DNA of 64,000 bases, taken from NCBI RefSeq assembly GCF_050920755.1, contig NZ_CP158480.1, forward strand, positions 496,001 through 560,000, in the 5' to 3' direction. This document shows, one piece after another, positions 34,620 through 44,039 of this stretch (position 1 is its first letter; each line of letters starts with the position of its first letter). Position numbers and translations under genes: made by a program. The DNA is from Oligella sp050920755 (GTDB lineage Bacteria > Pseudomonadota > Gammaproteobacteria > Burkholderiales > Burkholderiaceae_B). Under the pieces are notes generated by a model. The model made no database searches. It saw nothing but the letters and a program-made list of their open reading frames with translations, and was not told where the DNA came from.

Positions 34620-36014
34620 TCAAGTCGGCTTGATACGAGAAATCGTAAACCCTGTAAAGCCAAAGAGGATGGTTAAAAGCAAACACAGATAACAAAAGAA
34701 AGCATACGGCAAATAGCTTAACACGGAGACACCGAGCTGCTGACTGATAAATACCCCGCACACGCTCCAAGGCACGAGTGGATTAATCACTGTGCCCGCA
34801 TCCTCAATGGTGCGGGCTAAATTTTTGGGGTGTAAGTCCAAGCGAGTGTATTCCGATTTAAAACTTTCGCCTGCCAATAAAATACTGAGATACTGTTCAC
34901 CGATTAATATATTGACGCCTAAAGAGGTCATGGCTGCGGCCAAGGTAACACGACCGGCACTGGTCAATTTGTGTTTGATGCTGTTTAATAAAGCAGGCAA
35001 GATGCCTAAATTATGCAATAAGCCACCTAAACTTAATGCCAAAATCACAATTGTCAGGGTAAAAAACATGCTTTCAAGACCGCCTCGTGAAAGCAAATTG
35101 CTCACTGGACCCAAAGCCGGCCCTTCGGCAGGCTTATAGCCTTTAAAAAAATAAGTACCTAATTGCTCAATCGTCAACGAATGATGAAAATAGGTGAGTG
35201 CCAACGCAGTGAAAATGGTCATTAGAATGGCATAAATGGCGTTTATCCTAAATAAAATTAAGGTCACGAGTAAAATAAACGGTAATAAGGCATCGCCGTG
35301 AACCAAGCCGCTGGCGAGTAATTGTTGCTTGAGTGTATTGATGTCATGTAAATTGGTCGCCGTCATCTGCGCTTGAAAAAACCATAACAAAATGACGGTC
35401 AACACCCATGCAGGCACCGTGGTATACATCATATTGCGCAAGTGCTCAAATAGATCAATGCCCACCACTGAGGCTGAAATGGTGCAAGTGTCTGATAACG
35501 GCGACATTTTGTCCCCAAAAAAAGCGCCTGAGACGACCGCCCCTGCCACAATGGCAGGATTGGCATCAAAGGCGACAGCCATTCCCATAAAGGCGACGCC
35601 GATGGTGGCACACGTTGTCAAACTACTGCCAACGGCAATGCCGATAATGGATGTTAAGACAAAGGCCGAAACATAGAAAAACTGCGGTGAAATCAGCTCA
35701 AAACCATAGTACATCAGGGTTGGAATGGTTCCTGACATCATCAAGGAGGCTGTCATCAAGCCGATGAAAAAAAAGAGATAAATAGCACCGAAGCCCGACA
35801 TGACGCCTTTAGCCATAAAGCGCTGCATGGCATCAAAGGTTAAGCCTTTGGAACGACCGAAAATAAACAGGCCACAGATCACCAGTAGTAATGCTAAATG
35901 CGGAATCCAACCAAAGGCAATCATGACCACGCTCATGATGGTCACGGTGGCTGCGGCGATCAGCAGCGCTGTGCGCGTATTACTATGCAAAGGGGTAAGA
36001 TTGTCTTGCGTCAT
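34620..36014 (-). CDS. nhaC: NhaC-family Na+/H+ antiporter
   Basis: A 464-residue antiporter with about 11-12 hydrophobic segments. The NhaC signatures GIAVGSSLTTCATIGVAFMG and SGAFFGDKMSPLSDTCTISA are present, as is a second half-repeat PLVPWSVCGVF near the C-terminus. It exports sodium (and in some members exchanges malate/lactate); which applies cannot be told. It converges on the two-component genes and completes the cation-related block. Starts ATG 36014. Confidence 0.85.
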   Translation of the reverse strand: MTQDNLTPLHSNTRTALLIAAATVTIMSVVMIAFGWIPHLALLLVICGLFIFGRSKGLTFDAMQRFMAKGVMSGFGAIYLFFFIGLMTASLMMSGTIPTLMYYGFELISPQFFYVSAFVLTSIIGIAVGSSLTTCATIGVAFMGMAVAFDANPAIVAGAVVSGAFFGDKMSPLSDTCTISASVVGIDLFEHLRNMMYTTVPAWVLTVILLWFFQAQMTATNLHDINTLKQQLLASGLVHGDALLPFILLVTLILFRINAIYAILMTIFTALALTYFHHSLTIEQLGTYFFKGYKPAEGPALGPVSNLLSRGGLESMFFTLTIVILALSLGGLLHNLGILPALLNSIKHKLTSAGRVTLAAAMTSLGVNILIGEQYLSILLAGESFKSEYTRLDLHPKNLARTIEDAGTVINPLVPWSVCGVFISQQLGVSVLSYLPYAFFCYLCLLLTILFGFTGFTISRIKPT

Positions 36015-36114
36015 GTGTATTCGACCATGGGTCAGTCATCAAATTCAAACTAGGTAAATAGTTGCTCATTTTAAGCGGCGAATTCCGAAGGGCTAAAACA
36101 TGCCGTTGACAGCG

Positions 36115-36289
36115 TTCAATCGGTCGCCAATCAATCACTTGATCTAACTTAAGTAACGGAAAACGGTCGAGGTGTTTGGCAATACGGGCTTTGGCGGTTT
36201 GTTGAAAGAAACTACTCATGGGACTGAAGTAAGAAAGCAAGGAAATAAGCCATATTTTAGGAAGTTTGAGGGGTTATTGCAAAGGTCTC
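36115..36289 (-). mobile_element. 5' remnant of an IS5-family (IS1106-like) element
   Basis: On the minus strand the terminal repeat GAGACCTTTGCAATAACCCC (36270-36289) is followed by a transposase start at 36219: MSSFFQQTAKARIAKHLDRF and then PLLKLDQVIDWRPIE, the N-terminus of the IS1106-type transposase. The match stops at about 36115, so nearly all of the transposase and the other end are gone. The end sequence GAGACCTTTGCAA is typical of these elements. Confidence 0.75.
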
Positions 36290-36381
36290 ACGCTACGAAT
36301 AAGTGGTTGATTAAAGCCAACCTCACCGGCTCAAACGGCGGTGGCTTTGGTGGCGGTGTGGGTGTCGGTTATCGCTGGTAA
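36290..36381 (+). pseudogene. C-terminal remnant of a trimeric autotransporter adhesin (YadA-like anchor)
   Basis: Immediately after the IS end the plus strand reads NKWLIKANLTGSNGGGFGGG followed by VGVGYRW and a stop. The last beta-strand ending in G-x-G-Y-R/Q-W is the hallmark of YadA-type anchor domains in Neisseria, Haemophilus and relatives. Only about 27 residues remain and no start or passenger sequence is present, so this is the tail of a gene destroyed by the IS insertion and a deletion. A clean terminator follows. Confidence 0.68.
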
Positions 36382-36402
36382 TTCGTCTTTTTGTTCGGAC
36401 TA

Positions 36403-36443
36403 CGCCTTCTATCTTTACCCATAAAGATAGAAGGCGTTTCGTT
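36403..36443 (+). terminator. Terminator of the lost adhesin gene
   Basis: CGCCTTCTATCTTTA and TAAAGATAGAAGGCG form a perfect 15-bp stem with a 4-base loop, followed by TTTCGTT. It sits 21 bp after the adhesin stop codon, in the position expected of that gene's terminator. Confidence 0.82.
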
Positions 36444-36548
36444 AAAATCGCTTAGAAATTTTTTGTAAAAACTTAAATAATACTTTTTGTTGTTTTTAGC
36501 GTGTCCCTAAACCCGTTATCCTGCGCATTGGGCGCATTTTGCCAAGCC

Positions 36549-38801
36549 TCATCTCAACCCCATCGCCGTCGCTTCCTGTTTCAGGACCTGCGAAGCCTTG
36601 TACATCTGCTTAACCGGAAAGCGCATGCTGATATAGTCCTGACCGGACTCAATCGGAGGCGGTTCATCCTGTCCCTCAAATGGCTTTAAAGTCAGCATGT
36701 TATACACATAGTCAATGTTCTTTTCTAAGTCCTCTGGGATATCATCAAACTGAATCATCAGAGGCACCATTGAGTTAATCTGGCTGGCTAAGGCATCCGC
36801 TTCCAATAAAATACGGTTAAGACGGATAATATCCATTTGACGGCGGTCGGGTTCACTCATCATACGGTTTAAACTATCCGTAAAAAGCGCAAAAGCATCC
36901 TGCATTTTCTTGCGAGATAACTGCATCGCAAGGAGTGTCGGTTCGGTCGGCTCGACCATACGCTGATCCTTAGGCAGTGCTTGTAAAACACGTACATAGG
37001 CAATGGTATCGTGCAAATAGTGATAGAGTGCATCGATGGTGTTGCTCACATAGCGCGGCAGTTGATCCCTTTCCCACCAAGGCAGTAAAAAGCTAAAGAG
37101 GAAGGTAATGATCGAAGCGATTGCCGTATCCAAGGCACGCTCACCAACCAGCCAGTAAAAGCCCGGTGTGAGGTAGTGGAAGCCAATCAAAATATACACC
37201 GTGATAAATACCGAGCCCAGCTTGAAATTATCCTTAATATAGGTATTGCCGAGGATCATGGCTACAAACATCATCGTTATAATCACGAGATCATTGTGCG
37301 TAATGGCAAATAGCCCGATCGTAATCACGCACCCTATTAACGTACCGATAAGACGCCAACTGGTGCGTTGCTGCGTGAGCGTAAAGCCCGGTCGCATAAT
37401 CAGCAGCACCGTCACCAAAATCCAGTTAGTATGATTGCTGAGATTCTGAAAGGTGTTACCGTCAATCGGTGTAAGGAGAATTAAGGCCGTGCCCAGCTGT
37501 ACAAAAAGCACTGCCGCCGTTACCCTCAGCGAATAACGCACAATAGGTGAGCCTAAGCCGGCTTTCAGATGATTTAAAAGCCTTGAAAAGGAGTAGTCAT
37601 TAGTCGAGCGAAATTGTAGCAGCGAGGGACTGATTTTGACCGCTTCCTTAGCGCTTGCCGTGCGCTGATGTCCGGACTGTCTGGGATCCGGTGGGCCTTG
37701 GAAGTTTTTAACATAGCGCAGATTATTACTGATTTCTTCAACATTAAAGTGCGTATTTCTGAGGCGTCGATAAATCTGAATCACTAAACTGTAAATCTCA
37801 GGATCCTCTTGCGCCAGATTTTGCGCCCTGAATTGCTCAATTTCAAACTCCAAAGCGCGTAGCTCAGCCTTGACACTGCTGCGATAGGAGAGCGGTTCGT
37901 TACGAATCAAGTCGGTGGCGGCATGATGTAGCGTGGTGCTTAAAATCACCAGCGTATCCCGCATAAAAAGCAGCGCATCATGGTCGCTTAGCTTTTCTCG
38001 AAGAAATTGATAATCCGTATGCGTAGCCACCATATTGTCCATAATGGCAACCATCCGATTAAAGATATTCCATAAGCGGGTACGTTGCTCATAAGAACGA
38101 CTTTCATCGCTACTCGGCAAATGCCGTAAAATCATATCTCGCGCCGCTTGCTGCGCCTCAATCATGCGTGAGGTCTGACTAATCAGTTGGTGAAAGCTCT
38201 GATCTAAATCCCGCTCCATATCGTATAGGCGCGCTCGTGCCAACATATAATCGGCAGTGGCATATAAAGCGCTGGCGATAATTAAGCGCTGCTCATATTT
38301 TCTGAAAAAATAGCTGATGCTGAGGCTGTAGCACCAATAAATAGTACAACCCGAAAAAGTCAGGGCACTATGCACCAACGCCTCATCAAAAGGCTTGACA
38401 AAATTATGATTGATCAGCACCGCCAACAAGGCTGCAAAGCCTATCAGCATGCCGGATTTACCGTAAACCGCAAGGGTGGTATAAAAAAACACCAGCAAGG
38501 TCACGATGATCCACGAAAAGGCGGGGAAGGGACCGACCAAATTAACAAAAAAAGTGCCGACACTACATAAAACCAAGGTGGATAAGAGCTCATTGCTGCG
38601 TGCTCTTAAGCTGTAGGCGGCCGGCGGATCCACAATCGACATCGCCAGCACACCGCTGGCAAAGGCAACCCCGTGCGCATAATCCTGTAACAAGCCGACA
38701 AAAACCACAATCGCCACAAATAAACCGAACGCCTTGCGCAGCCCGAAATAAAGCTCCGGGCTGTAAATAAATTTATTGAGCGTATCGGTTCTTATGTGCA
38801 C
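36549..38801 (-). CDS. FUSC-family inner membrane exporter-like protein
   Basis: A 750-residue protein with the duplicated FUSC/YccS/AaeB layout: an N-terminal membrane bundle (residues about 20-175), a long cytoplasmic helical region to about 395, a second membrane bundle (about 410-575, including NHTNWILVTVLLIMRPGFTL and TSWRLIGTLIGCVITIGLFA) and a C-terminal helical tail. Related proteins export aromatic acids (AaeB) or fusaric acid. No membrane-fusion partner is next to it, so the substrate is unknown. It starts ATG 38801 and diverges from the ilv operon. Confidence 0.82.
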   Translation of the reverse strand: MHIRTDTLNKFIYSPELYFGLRKAFGLFVAIVVFVGLLQDYAHGVAFASGVLAMSIVDPPAAYSLRARSNELLSTLVLCSVGTFFVNLVGPFPAFSWIIVTLLVFFYTTLAVYGKSGMLIGFAALLAVLINHNFVKPFDEALVHSALTFSGCTIYWCYSLSISYFFRKYEQRLIIASALYATADYMLARARLYDMERDLDQSFHQLISQTSRMIEAQQAARDMILRHLPSSDESRSYEQRTRLWNIFNRMVAIMDNMVATHTDYQFLREKLSDHDALLFMRDTLVILSTTLHHAATDLIRNEPLSYRSSVKAELRALEFEIEQFRAQNLAQEDPEIYSLVIQIYRRLRNTHFNVEEISNNLRYVKNFQGPPDPRQSGHQRTASAKEAVKISPSLLQFRSTNDYSFSRLLNHLKAGLGSPIVRYSLRVTAAVLFVQLGTALILLTPIDGNTFQNLSNHTNWILVTVLLIMRPGFTLTQQRTSWRLIGTLIGCVITIGLFAITHNDLVIITMMFVAMILGNTYIKDNFKLGSVFITVYILIGFHYLTPGFYWLVGERALDTAIASIITFLFSFLLPWWERDQLPRYVSNTIDALYHYLHDTIAYVRVLQALPKDQRMVEPTEPTLLAMQLSRKKMQDAFALFTDSLNRMMSEPDRRQMDIIRLNRILLEADALASQINSMVPLMIQFDDIPEDLEKNIDYVYNMLTLKPFEGQDEPPPIESGQDYISMRFPVKQMYKASQVLKQEATAMGLR

Positions 38802-39326
38802 CTGTCATCACCTGAAAATTAGCGCTTAAAAAGACACTCTATTATAAACTTTTGCGACCTGTTCTTTTTTGAATAAGGTGCATTTTGTGCTATCTATAGT
38901 GTTGTTTTCTTCATAACATTTTGAAATAAAATTACGATTTTGAACGATTGAATTGATTTTTTAATGCTAATGGGCTAATGTTTCTTTTTGTGTTTTTTTA
39001 TCAGAAAAAACAACGGACTTATAGACATAAGATATTCAATTATCCATTGAGTATGATTGACTGGTTACACACTAAGTCATTGCGCTATAGCCCTAAGTTT
39101 AGAAAAAATCTGTCGTATCTCGCCACAAGCGAATTCGCAGACTCCGTTTCTGACTTTTTTGCATATTTTTAATGCGATGTACAAGCCGCTGATGGTCTTG
39201 TTCGAACTGACTATCTGTTGTGGGTGGGGATCCTCCGTGAGGGTTGAAGCGCTGCGACGGCTAGTTGATTACGACAGGGCTGCAGGTTCAGTTGGGCGAA
39301 GTACCGGTTATGAAAGGATCATAAAA
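38802..39326. other. 525-bp divergent region upstream of the ilv operon
   Basis: The left half is AT-rich and should hold the FUSC promoter. The right half (39057-39326) is an open frame continuous with ilvI but with codon content unlike protein (Cys/Arg-rich, no conserved start) and is treated as leader. No Ile/Leu/Val-rich leader peptide or strong terminator was found, so classical attenuation is not supported. An AAAGGA site at 39313-39318 supports the ilvI ATG at 39327. Confidence 0.45.
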
Positions 39327-41054
39327 ATGGAACAATTAACGGGCGCAGAGATTGTTGTTCGCTGTTTGGCCGAGCAGGGTGTTAAGCACATCTTCGGTTA
39401 TCCGGGCGGAGCAGTACTATACATCTATGATGCTATTTTCAGTCAAAAAGATTTTCAGCACATTCTAGTGCGTCATGAGCAAGCAGCGATTCATGCTGCC
39501 GATGCTTATTCCCGATCATCTAATAAAGTGGGCGTGGCTTTGGTAACCAGTGGCCCGGGACTGACTAATGCCGTGACCGGCCTTGCCACCGCTTATATGG
39601 ACTCGATTCCGATGGTGGTTATCAGTGGTCAGGTAGGCACCAGAATGATTGGTGAGGACGCTTTCCAAGAGTGTGATGCCGTGGGGATTACGCGTCCTTG
39701 CGTTAAGCATAACTTCCTTGTACGTGATGTCAAGGAGTTGGCCGATACCATGCGTAAGGCTTTCCATATTGCCGCTACCGGTCGTCCGGGTCCGGTGTTG
39801 GTAGATATTCCTAAAGATATTACCGTTGATACGTGTCGCTATGCACCGCCTAAGGGTGAGGTGAAAATGCGCTCTTACAATCCGGTGATTAAGGGTCACC
39901 AAGGGCAAATCAAAAAAGCGGTTACCGCCTTGCGCTCAGCCTCTCGTCCGATGGTTTATGCGGGCGGTGGGGTGATTTTATCCAATGCGGCCGATGAATT
40001 GCGAGAGTTGGTCGAGCTTTTAGATGCACCCTGCACGACGACTTTAATGGCTTTGGGCGGTATTAATGCCAGCCATCCTAATTATGTCGGTATGCCGGGC
40101 ATGCATGGTACCTATGAGGCAAATATGTCCATGCAAAACAGCGATGTGCTGATTTGTGTGGGGGCGCGTTTTGATGACCGCGTGGTTGCCAATCCTAAGC
40201 ATTTCGGACAGGTGCCGCGTAAAGTGATTCATATTGACGTGGATCCGTCTTCGATTTCTAAGCGAGTGCGTGCGGACTTACCGATTGTGGGTAATGTCAA
40301 AGACGTGCTGCAAGAGATGAATGCGCAATTACGCGCATTTAGAGATAATCCGGATAAGCCGGCAAAAAATATCGACGTTTGGTGGAAGCAGATTAATGGC
40401 TGGCGTGAGCGTCAGTGTTTAGCTTATACTCAGTCCGATGATGTGATTAAGCCACAATTTGTGGTTGAAAAGCTATGGGAAGTGACCGGTGGTGAGGCCT
40501 TTGTCAGCTCTGATGTGGGTCAGCACCAAATGTTTGCCGCTCAGTACTATGGCTTTGAGAAGCCGCGCCGTTGGCTGAATTCCGGCGGTTTGGGCACCAT
40601 GGGCGTCGGCTTACCCTATGCCATGGGTGCGCAAATGGCTAACCCCGGCGGTATGTTTGCTTGTATTACCGGTGAGGGCTCAATTCAGATGAATATTCAG
40701 GAGCTCGCCACATGTAAGCAATATGGTTTTACACCTAAAATTATCTGCTTAAATAACCGTTATCTCGGTATGGTGAGACAGTGGCAAGAGCTCGACTATG
40801 AATCGCGCTACTCTGAGTCCTATATGGATTCCTTACCCGACTTTGTGAGGTTGGCAGAGAGCTATGGTCATGTGGGCATTCAAGTCACCAAGGTAGCGGA
40901 TGTGGAGCCGGCTTTACGCGAGGCCTTCTTCGGTGCGCATAAGGATCGTTTGGTATTCCTTGATTTCATTACAGACCGCGAAACTAACGTTTGGCCAATG
41001 GTTAAAGCCGGTAGAGGCTTAACTGAAATGTTAATCGACGGCGTTGATGTATAG
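39327..41054 (+). CDS. ilvI: Acetolactate synthase large subunit
   Basis: A 575-residue ThDP enzyme joining two pyruvates (or pyruvate and 2-oxobutyrate) in valine/leucine/isoleucine synthesis. The N-terminal FGYPGGAVLYIYDAI with the catalytic Glu in RHEQAAIHAADAYSR, a central FAD-associated domain with GMPGMHGTYEANM, and the ThDP/Mg motif GEGSIQMNIQE...CLNN are visible; the first motif residue is Glu where many enzymes have Asp (GDG). The start is ATG 39327 with AAAGGA eight bases upstream; an upstream frame extension is not protein-like. ilvH follows after 11 bp. Confidence 0.94.
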   Translation: MEQLTGAEIVVRCLAEQGVKHIFGYPGGAVLYIYDAIFSQKDFQHILVRHEQAAIHAADAYSRSSNKVGVALVTSGPGLTNAVTGLATAYMDSIPMVVISGQVGTRMIGEDAFQECDAVGITRPCVKHNFLVRDVKELADTMRKAFHIAATGRPGPVLVDIPKDITVDTCRYAPPKGEVKMRSYNPVIKGHQGQIKKAVTALRSASRPMVYAGGGVILSNAADELRELVELLDAPCTTTLMALGGINASHPNYVGMPGMHGTYEANMSMQNSDVLICVGARFDDRVVANPKHFGQVPRKVIHIDVDPSSISKRVRADLPIVGNVKDVLQEMNAQLRAFRDNPDKPAKNIDVWWKQINGWRERQCLAYTQSDDVIKPQFVVEKLWEVTGGEAFVSSDVGQHQMFAAQYYGFEKPRRWLNSGGLGTMGVGLPYAMGAQMANPGGMFACITGEGSIQMNIQELATCKQYGFTPKIICLNNRYLGMVRQWQELDYESRYSESYMDSLPDFVRLAESYGHVGIQVTKVADVEPALREAFFGAHKDRLVFLDFITDRETNVWPMVKAGRGLTEMLIDGVDV

Positions 41055-41065
41055 GGGATGGGCAA

Positions 41066-41557
41066 ATGAAACACGTAATTTCGATTTTATTGGAAAACGA
41101 GCCGGGTGCTTTATCCCGTGTGGTCGGCTTATTCTCCGCCCGCGGTTATAACATTGAAACCCTGACCGTGGCCCCTACCGAGGATCCCAGCTTGTCGCGT
41201 CTAACGATTATGACAAATGGCTCGGATGAAGTGATTGAGCAGATTACCAAGCACCTGAACCGTCTGGTGGATGTGGTAAAGGTCGTGGATTTGACCGAAG
41301 CACCGATGGTGGAGCGTGAGTTGATGCTGATTAAGGTGCGTGCGGTCGGCAAGGAGCGTGAAGAGGCGACCCGCTTAAGTGATATCTTCCGCGGTCGCAT
41401 CGTCGATGTCACGGACAAGACCATGACCATTGAGGTCACCGGTGTGCAGGATAAAATTGATGCCTTTATCGAAGCGGTTGAGCCGGGTACAATTTTAGAG
41501 GCCGTGCGTAGCGGTGTCACCGGCGTAGGTCGCGGTAATCGCATTTTAAAAGTTTAA
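41066..41557 (+). CDS. ilvH: Acetolactate synthase small regulatory subunit
   Basis: A 163-residue regulatory subunit with an N-terminal ACT domain (ISILLENEPGALSRVVGLFS, RGYNIETLTVAPTED) that binds valine for feedback inhibition, and a C-terminal activating domain (MLIKVRA, IFRGRIVDVTDKTMTIEVTG). The length is normal. It is 11 bp after ilvI and 51 bp before ilvC, in one operon. Confidence 0.95.
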   Translation: MKHVISILLENEPGALSRVVGLFSARGYNIETLTVAPTEDPSLSRLTIMTNGSDEVIEQITKHLNRLVDVVKVVDLTEAPMVERELMLIKVRAVGKEREEATRLSDIFRGRIVDVTDKTMTIEVTGVQDKIDAFIEAVEPGTILEAVRSGVTGVGRGNRILKV

Positions 41558-41608
41558 TTTATTATTAAAATACTTAGCAGTACAAAGATTGATTTTATAG
41601 AGGAAGTT

Positions 41609-42625
41609 ATGAAAGTTTTTTACGACAAAGATTGTGATTTATCCCTAATCAAAGGCAAAAAAGTAGCTATCATCGGTTACGGTTCTCAGGGTCATGCCCA
41701 CGCACTTAACCTACACGAATCCGGTGTTAACGTAACCGTTGGTTTACGTAAAAACGGCGCTTCTTGGAAAAAAGCCGAAAACGCCGGTTTAAACGTGGCG
41801 GAAGTGGCCGATGCGGTTAAAGACGCTGACGTTGTTATGATTTTATTGCCTGATGAAAACATCGCAGAAGTTTACAAAAACCAGGTTGAAGCAAATATGA
41901 AGGCCGGTGCCGCCTTGGCTTTTGCTCACGGTTTTAACGTACATTACGGTCAGGTCGTACCACGTGACGATATCGACGTGATCATGGTTGCTCCTAAAGC
42001 CCCGGGTCACACCGTTCGTAATACTTACCAAAACGGTGGCGGCGTACCTCACTTAGTAGCCGTTTACCAGGACGTATCCGGCGCTGCTCGTGATATCGCT
42101 CTATCTTATGCCAGCGCTAACGGTGGCGGTCGTGCCGGTATTATTGAAACCAGCTTCCGTGAAGAGACTGAAACCGACTTATTCGGTGAGCAGGCCGTTC
42201 TTTGCGGTGGTGCCGTTGAATTAATCAAAGCCGGTTTCGAAACTTTGGTTGAAGCAGGTTATGCGCCTGAAATGGCTTACTTCGAGTGCTTACACGAATT
42301 AAAGCTCATCGTGGACTTAATCTACGAAGGCGGTATTGCTAATATGAACTACTCTATCTCCAATAACGCTGAGTACGGTGAGTATGTTACCGGTCCACGT
42401 GTTGTTACTGAAGAGACTAAGAAGGCAATGCGCGAGTGCTTACATGACATTCAAACAGGTGAGTACGCCAAGAGCTTTATCCTTGAGCATGCAGCCGGTG
42501 CGCCGACCTTAACTTCTCGTCGTCGTATTAACGCCGAGTCTCAAATCGAGAAAGTAGGTGCTGAGTTACGTGCCATGATGCCTTGGATTGCGGCTAACAA
42601 ACTAGTTGACCAAAGCAAAAACTAA
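41609..42625 (+). CDS. ilvC: Ketol-acid reductoisomerase
   Basis: A 338-residue class I enzyme converting acetolactate to dihydroxyisovalerate with NADPH and Mg2+. The Rossmann loop GYGSQGHAHALNLHESG is present, followed by VGLRKNGASWKKA (phosphate-binding Arg/Ser). The C-terminal catalytic knot has FGEQAVLCGG and the acidic ligands of AYFECLHELKLIVDLIYEGG. GAGGAAG precedes the ATG. Codons are noticeably optimised, consistent with high expression. Confidence 0.96.
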   Translation: MKVFYDKDCDLSLIKGKKVAIIGYGSQGHAHALNLHESGVNVTVGLRKNGASWKKAENAGLNVAEVADAVKDADVVMILLPDENIAEVYKNQVEANMKAGAALAFAHGFNVHYGQVVPRDDIDVIMVAPKAPGHTVRNTYQNGGGVPHLVAVYQDVSGAARDIALSYASANGGGRAGIIETSFREETETDLFGEQAVLCGGAVELIKAGFETLVEAGYAPEMAYFECLHELKLIVDLIYEGGIANMNYSISNNAEYGEYVTGPRVVTEETKKAMRECLHDIQTGEYAKSFILEHAAGAPTLTSRRRINAESQIEKVGAELRAMMPWIAANKLVDQSKN

Positions 42626-42629
42626 GCGC

Positions 42630-43433
42630 GTGCTATTTACTCTCTTAGGAACCGGCAGTGCCTCGCAGCTGCCGGTTTACAACTGCCCTTGTCCCGCTTG
42701 TGAGCGGGCAAGGGCAGATAGCCGTTTGATTAGACGTCCAGCCAGTGCTATGTTGCAAATCGGTAGGGACGTTTATTTATTTGATAGCGGCTTGATGGAT
42801 TTGCGTGAACGTTTTCCCATGCCGCCGAGCGATGATCCGGCGTCGCCACATCTTAAAGCGATCTTTCAAACCCATTATCACGCCGACCATGCGCAGGGTT
42901 TATTAAGCCTGCGTTGGGGTGAGAATATGAGCTTGCCGGTCTATGGGCCGGTTGATAAGGTCGGTTTTGCCGATCTCTATAAGCACCCCGGAATACTGGA
43001 TTTCTCTCATCGCTTAGAGCCGTTTCAGCGCTTTACCTTAGTGGACAATCGCTTTGCCCGTGTAGAAATCACGGCACTACCTTTACAGCATTCCAGACCG
43101 ACGCTAGGCTATTTAATTGAGGTGACTGAGGCCAAAGCCTTGGCCTATTTGACCGATACTAAGGGCTTGTCCCCACAGGTGATAGCGCTATTACGTGAAA
43201 GGCAGGTGGACTATGTGCTGTTGGATTGTTCCTATCCGCCCGAGGTAGACGCCAAGGGGCATAATAATCTGCTCGACGCCTTAGCCCTCGCCGCTGGAAT
43301 ACAAGCTAAGGCTTTTTACTTAACCCATATTGACCATAGCTTAGAGGCTTATTTAATAAAAAATCCCGAGCAATTAACACAGGGCGTGCAATTGGCTCGG
43401 GACGGTATGTGCTTTGACTTAAGCGCGGCTTAG
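42630..43433 (+). CDS. PhnP-like metallo-beta-lactamase-fold phosphodiesterase
   Basis: A 267-residue MBL-fold hydrolase. It starts LLGTGSASQLPVYNCPCPAC with the Cys-rich zinc site typical of PhnP, then the metal motif THYHADHAQGL, and a late LTHIDHSLEAY in place of the usual HxxH. PhnP opens a cyclic phosphoribose in phosphonate breakdown, but related proteins occur without other phn genes, as here. GTG 42630 gives the usual short N-terminus; a TTG at 42606 inside the end of ilvC is possible. No clear ribosome-binding site was seen, so coupling to ilvC is likely. Confidence 0.75.
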   Translation: MLFTLLGTGSASQLPVYNCPCPACERARADSRLIRRPASAMLQIGRDVYLFDSGLMDLRERFPMPPSDDPASPHLKAIFQTHYHADHAQGLLSLRWGENMSLPVYGPVDKVGFADLYKHPGILDFSHRLEPFQRFTLVDNRFARVEITALPLQHSRPTLGYLIEVTEAKALAYLTDTKGLSPQVIALLRERQVDYVLLDCSYPPEVDAKGHNNLLDALALAAGIQAKAFYLTHIDHSLEAYLIKNPEQLTQGVQLARDGMCFDLSAA

Positions 43434-43442
43434 CTTATACGC

Positions 43443-44039
43443 TTAGACACCAAAGGCGCGGAAGCGATCGGCTTCATCAATATAGTCTTTAGGTGTGGCA
43501 GGACTTTCAACGCTGCCGAACGGCATTTGTGCTTTTAAAACCCAAGTCTCGGGAATATCCCAGCGCTTAGCCACTTCAGCATCAATGAGTGGATTGTAGT
43601 GCTGTAATGAGGCACCGATATCACTCTCGGCAAGTGCCATCCAGACACCGTACTGAGCAATCGCTGAAGAGTGCTCAGACCAAGTCGGGAAGTTTTGAGC
43701 ATACAGTGGGAATTTATTTTGAAGATTTTCAACCGGATCCTGATCTTCATAAAATAACACGGTACCGCGCGCGGCCTTAAATGCGTCCATTTTGGCATTG
43801 GTCGCTTCAAAACTATCTGCCGGCACAATGGCACGAAGGGCTTCGCGGGTTAAATCCCATAAGGCCTCATGCGCTTCATCAAAAAGCACTACCACGCGAG
43901 AACTCTGTGAGTTAAAAGAAGAAGGCCCCTCATTAACGATGTTTTTGATGATTTCGTAAACTTCGGCATTAGACTGGCTGATATTTTTGCCAAGATGATA
44001 AATCGAACGACGCTTTTTAGCTAAATCATAGAACTTCAT
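43443..44039 (-). CDS. Frm2-like nitroreductase-family flavoprotein
   Basis: A 198-residue nitroreductase-fold protein. The N-terminal FMN loop KKRRSIYHLG is present, then GPSSFNSQSSRVVVL, WSEHSSAIAQYGVWMALAES, GASLQHYNP and the C-terminal MPFGSVESPATPKD. These place it in the Frm2/Hbn1-like group (found in yeasts and many bacteria), thought to reduce nitroaromatics or quinones, sometimes linked to lipid or oxidative stress. It is convergent with the PhnP-like gene, 9 bp apart, and probably transcribed on its own. Confidence 0.8.
   Translation of the reverse strand: MKFYDLAKKRRSIYHLGKNISQSNAEVYEIIKNIVNEGPSSFNSQSSRVVVLFDEAHEALWDLTREALRAIVPADSFEATNAKMDAFKAARGTVLFYEDQDPVENLQNKFPLYAQNFPTWSEHSSAIAQYGVWMALAESDIGASLQHYNPLIDAEVAKRWDIPETWVLKAQMPFGSVESPATPKDYIDEADRFRAFGV

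Noticed and set aside
38978..39172. 64-codon frame upstream of ilvI considered as an attenuation leader peptide
   Set aside because: It is not rich in Ile, Leu or Val codons at its end and no following terminator hairpin was found.
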